Below, one piece after another: positions 5,868 through 8,150 of a DNA stretch of 8,150 nucleotides; the first letter of the stretch is position 1; every line of letters begins with the position of its first letter. Under the pieces are notes generated by a model. That model saw nothing but the letters and a program-made list of their open reading frames with translations, searched no databases and had not been told where the DNA came from. Source of the DNA: Clostridiales bacterium. GTDB lineage: Bacteria > Bacillota > Clostridia > Lachnospirales > Anaerotignaceae. The DNA is taken from positions 1 through 8,150 of the forward strand of contig JAGZLR010000074.1 of the NCBI GenBank assembly GCA_018364635.1. Reading direction: 5' to 3'. The position numbers and the translations under genes are program-made.

Positions 5868-8024
5868 TATCGTACTTATTCTATGGACCTGGCAGGCCGG
5901 CCTCTGGTTGCTGAAATCGGTAGAGTCGCAGAACAGGCAAATGGAGAAGTTATGCTGCGATATGGAGAGACAGTGGTATTGGTTACCGCTACCGCTTCGG
6001 ACAAGCCAAGAGACGGCATTGATTTCTTTCCATTAAGCATTGATTATGAAGAAAGACTGTATTCTGTAGGTAAAATACCTGGAGGATTTATTAAAAGAGA
6101 AGGGAAACCATCGGAAAAGGCAATTTTGACTTCCCGTTGTATTGATAGACCGTTACGTCCATTATTCCCAAAAGATTACCGCAATGATGTTGCAATTGTA
6201 GCAACTGTTATGAGTGTGGATCCTGACTGCCCTCCAGAGCCGACAGCGATGATTGGCGCGGCAATTGCTCTTACAATCTCTGATATTCCTTTTACAGACG
6301 CGCTAGGTTCATGTAATATTGGATATATTGATGATCAGCTTGTTGTCAACCCAACAGCAGATCAAAAACAGGCTAGCAAATTGACACTGACTGTTTCTTC
6401 TACAAAGGATAAAGTGATGATGATTGAGGCAGGTGCAGATGAACTGCCTAATGACCTCATGATGAAGGCGATTCACCTTGCCCATGACACTAATGTTAAA
6501 ATTGTAGAGTTTATTGAATCTATTGTAGCAGCAGAGGGAAAAGAGAAACAACAGTATACAGAACATGTTATCCCTGAAGAAGTTTATACAAAGATTTGTG
6601 ATTTTATTACAGATCCAAGAATGGAAACAGCTGTTTTTGCGGATAAAAAGCAAGAGCGAGACGAAAATATTAAAGTAATTACAGAAGAAGTAAATGAAAG
6701 ATTTGCAGAAGAATTTGCAGCTCTCTTAGGGGAAGACGTTGATATTGAAGCATTGATTGATGAAGCAATTTATAAATTTGAAAAAATGACAGTAAGACGG
6801 ATGATTTTAAGAGAGCACAAACGTCCTGACGGCCGTGCATTGGAAGAAATCAGACCGCTTTCTGCTGAAATTGATATTTTGCCTCGTGCCCACGGTTCCG
6901 CTATTTTTACACGTGGTCAGACACAGGCATTGACAGTGACTACATTGGGCGCGATGAGTGATGCCCAAACATTAGATGGTATTGATGTAAGCGAAACACA
7001 AAAAAGATATATGCATCATTATAATTTCCCAGGATATTCTACTGGTGAGGCGAAAACATCCAGAGGTCCTGGAAGACGTGAAATCGGACACGGCGCTTTG
7101 GGGGAGAAGGCATTGCTTCCTGTAATTCCAAGCGAAGAAGAATTTCCTTACAGCATACGTCTTGTTTCTGATATTATGAGCTCTAATGGTTCTACATCTC
7201 AGGCAAGTATCTGTGGCAGTACACTTTCCCTGATGGCGGCAGGCGTGCCAATCAAAAAACCGGTTGCAGGTATTTCTGTTGGTCTTGTTACAGGAGATAC
7301 AGATGACGATTTTGTTATGCTTACAGATATTCAGGGGCTGGAAGACTTCTTTGGCGATATGGATTTCAAAGTAGCTGGCACTCATGATGGCATTACAGCT
7401 ATACAAATGGATATGAAAATTCATGGTTTGACTTTCCGTATTATTGAGCAGGCGCTAGAACAGACAAAACGTGCGAGAGATTTCATTTTAGACGAGGTAA
7501 TTTTAAAATGTATTGCTGAGCCAAGAAAAGAACTGTCAAAATACGCACCTAAGATTGGATCAATGGTAATTGATGTGGACAAAATTGCAGATGTTATTGG
7601 ATCTAGAGGAAAGAATATTAAAAAGATTATTGAAGAGACAGGCTGTGAAATTGACACAGAAGATGATGGAAAAATCTTTATCAAAGGTATGACAGAAGAG
7701 GGAATCGAACGGGCAAAAGAAATGATTGGTGCTATTGTATATGATCCTATTCCAGGCAAAATTTATCAAGCTAAGGTTGTAAAGCTGATGCAGTTTGGTG
7801 CTTTTGTTGAGATTGCACCTGGGAAAGAAGGGTTGGTACACATTTCTAAACTTGCCCACAAGCGGGTCAATAAAGTGGAAGATGTTGTGCAGGTAGGCGA
7901 TGAATTGAAAGTAAAACTTTTAGAAATCGACCAACAAGGCCGTTTGAACTTCTCTGTAAAAGATGCTATTGAGAAAGTAGAGTCCATAGAGCAGAGTGAA
8001 GAAAAAAAGGAAGAGAATATATAA
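5865..8024 (+). CDS. pnp: Polyribonucleotide nucleotidyltransferase (PNPase)
   Basis: PNPase is a ring-shaped trimer that degrades RNA 3' to 5' by phosphorolysis, releasing nucleoside diphosphates. From the ATG at 5865 the protein has 719 residues, normal for the family. Domains in order: first RNase PH fold (about 5-140, with GKIPGGFIKREGKPSE and the CIDRPLRPLFP segment), an all-helical linker domain (about 150-310), and the second, catalytic RNase PH fold (about 315-545). That fold carries SNGSTSQASICGSTLSLMAAGVPI and LEDFFGDMDFKVAGT; Asp494 and Asp500 match the E. coli catalytic Asp486 and Asp492 by motif. Then follow a KH domain with GSRGKN (579-584) and an S1 domain (about 631-700) with FGAFVEIAPGKEGLVHIS. 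A short Glu/Lys-rich tail ends it. It appears to be transcribed on its own, between two intrinsic terminators. Its short products are substrates for NrnA-type enzymes, and nrnA lies upstream in the same cluster. Confidence 0.98.
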   Translation: MYRTYSMDLAGRPLVAEIGRVAEQANGEVMLRYGETVVLVTATASDKPRDGIDFFPLSIDYEERLYSVGKIPGGFIKREGKPSEKAILTSRCIDRPLRPLFPKDYRNDVAIVATVMSVDPDCPPEPTAMIGAAIALTISDIPFTDALGSCNIGYIDDQLVVNPTADQKQASKLTLTVSSTKDKVMMIEAGADELPNDLMMKAIHLAHDTNVKIVEFIESIVAAEGKEKQQYTEHVIPEEVYTKICDFITDPRMETAVFADKKQERDENIKVITEEVNERFAEEFAALLGEDVDIEALIDEAIYKFEKMTVRRMILREHKRPDGRALEEIRPLSAEIDILPRAHGSAIFTRGQTQALTVTTLGAMSDAQTLDGIDVSETQKRYMHHYNFPGYSTGEAKTSRGPGRREIGHGALGEKALLPVIPSEEEFPYSIRLVSDIMSSNGSTSQASICGSTLSLMAAGVPIKKPVAGISVGLVTGDTDDDFVMLTDIQGLEDFFGDMDFKVAGTHDGITAIQMDMKIHGLTFRIIEQALEQTKRARDFILDEVILKCIAEPRKELSKYAPKIGSMVIDVDKIADVIGSRGKNIKKIIEETGCEIDTEDDGKIFIKGMTEEGIERAKEMIGAIVYDPIPGKIYQAKVVKLMQFGAFVEIAPGKEGLVHISKLAHKRVNKVEDVVQVGDELKVKLLEIDQQGRLNFSVKDAIEKVESIEQSEEKKEENI

Positions 8025-8030
8025 AAGAAT

Positions 8031-8057
8031 AAGCTCCGATTTCCGGAGCTTTTTTTT
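8031..8057 (+). terminator. Rho-independent terminator after pnp
   Basis: An 8-bp stem (AAGCTCCG, 8031-8038, with CGGAGCTT, 8044-8051) closes a 5-nt loop and runs into eight T residues (8050-8057), the first two of which are in the stem. It starts 6 nt after the pnp stop. Confidence 0.93.
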
Positions 8058-8112
8058 GAATAAAATCTTTTGGATTTCTCAAGCTAATTATAAATATGTT
8101 TTGGAGGATACT

Positions 8113-8150
8113 ATGATTAAAATAAATCAGCTTTCCAATGGAATTTTTGT
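8113..8150 (+). CDS. Start of a protein-coding gene, possibly an M16-family zinc peptidase (3' end outside window)
   Basis: An ATG at 8113 follows a strong Shine-Dalgarno (GGAGG, 8103-8107, 5 nt spacing), and the frame is open to the edge. Twelve residues are visible: MIKINQLSNGIF. The pattern of a short strand followed by LSNG and a hydrophobic pair resembles the N-terminus of M16 (insulinase/processing peptidase-like) proteins. Such a gene often lies just downstream of pnp in Firmicutes (mlpA in B. subtilis, though with ylxY between). The zinc motif HxxEH would lie beyond the window, so the family call rests on context plus a very short similarity. That a gene starts here is likely; the product name is tentative. 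No well-formed promoter is visible in the 55 nt after the pnp terminator. Confidence 0.5.
   Translation, partial: MIKINQLSNGIF

Noticed and set aside
6972..7424. 150-codon minus-strand open frame inside pnp, rich in Cys and His
   Set aside because: It lies opposite the conserved catalytic RNase PH domain of PNPase; the Cys and His codons follow from reading Ala/Thr-type codons backwards, and no spaced metal motif or start signal is present.
8056..8100. Promoter between the pnp terminator and the gene at 8113
   Set aside because: TTGGAT (8070-8075) and TATAAA (8089-8094) are only 13 nt apart and other pairings are no better, so I do not call a promoter.

Overview
The window is a stretch of bacterial housekeeping DNA, all genes on the + strand, from an AT-rich Gram-positive of the Clostridia. 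Gene content and order, and the style of the S15, NrnA and RibF proteins, fit a Lachnospiraceae-like genome; this placement is an inference and no marker here fixes the genus. I saw no mobile element, CRISPR array, tRNA, rRNA or defence gene.

Layout: (1) 1-2087 is the 3' part of infB (translation initiation factor IF2), entering from the left with an extremely asparagine-rich linker. (2) 2100-2495 is rbfA (30S maturation factor). (3) 2476-3447 is nrnA (DHH/DHHA1 nanoRNase/pAp phosphatase), overlapping rbfA. (4) 3447-4364 is truB (tRNA pseudouridine-55 synthase), overlapping nrnA by one base. (5) 4393-5322 is ribF (riboflavin kinase/FAD synthetase). (6) 5323-5458 holds a probable promoter and a structured leader ahead of (7) rpsO (S15, 5459-5716), which ends in a strong intrinsic terminator. 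(8) 5758-5864 is the pnp upstream region and 5865-8024 is pnp (PNPase), followed by a second intrinsic terminator. (9) 8113 to the right edge is the first 12 codons of another gene, possibly an M16-family peptidase.

This is the distal part of the classical nusA-infB cluster. infB, rbfA, nrnA, truB and ribF are tightly packed (12-nt gap, 20-nt overlap, 1-nt overlap, 28-nt gap) and look like one transcript. rpsO and pnp look like separate units, each with its own upstream signals and terminator. The shared theme is ribosome assembly and initiation (IF2, RbfA, S15), tRNA modification (TruB) and RNA turnover (PNPase making short products, NrnA clearing oligonucleotides), with flavin cofactor synthesis as the usual passenger.

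The window is mostly ordinary. The parts that repay a second look are the rpsO leader, which can fold into a long hairpin whose apical loop is complementary to the rpsO Shine-Dalgarno (a candidate S15 autoregulatory pseudoknot); the Asn-rich IF2 linker; and two substitutions in the IF2 C-terminal fMet-tRNA-binding domain.
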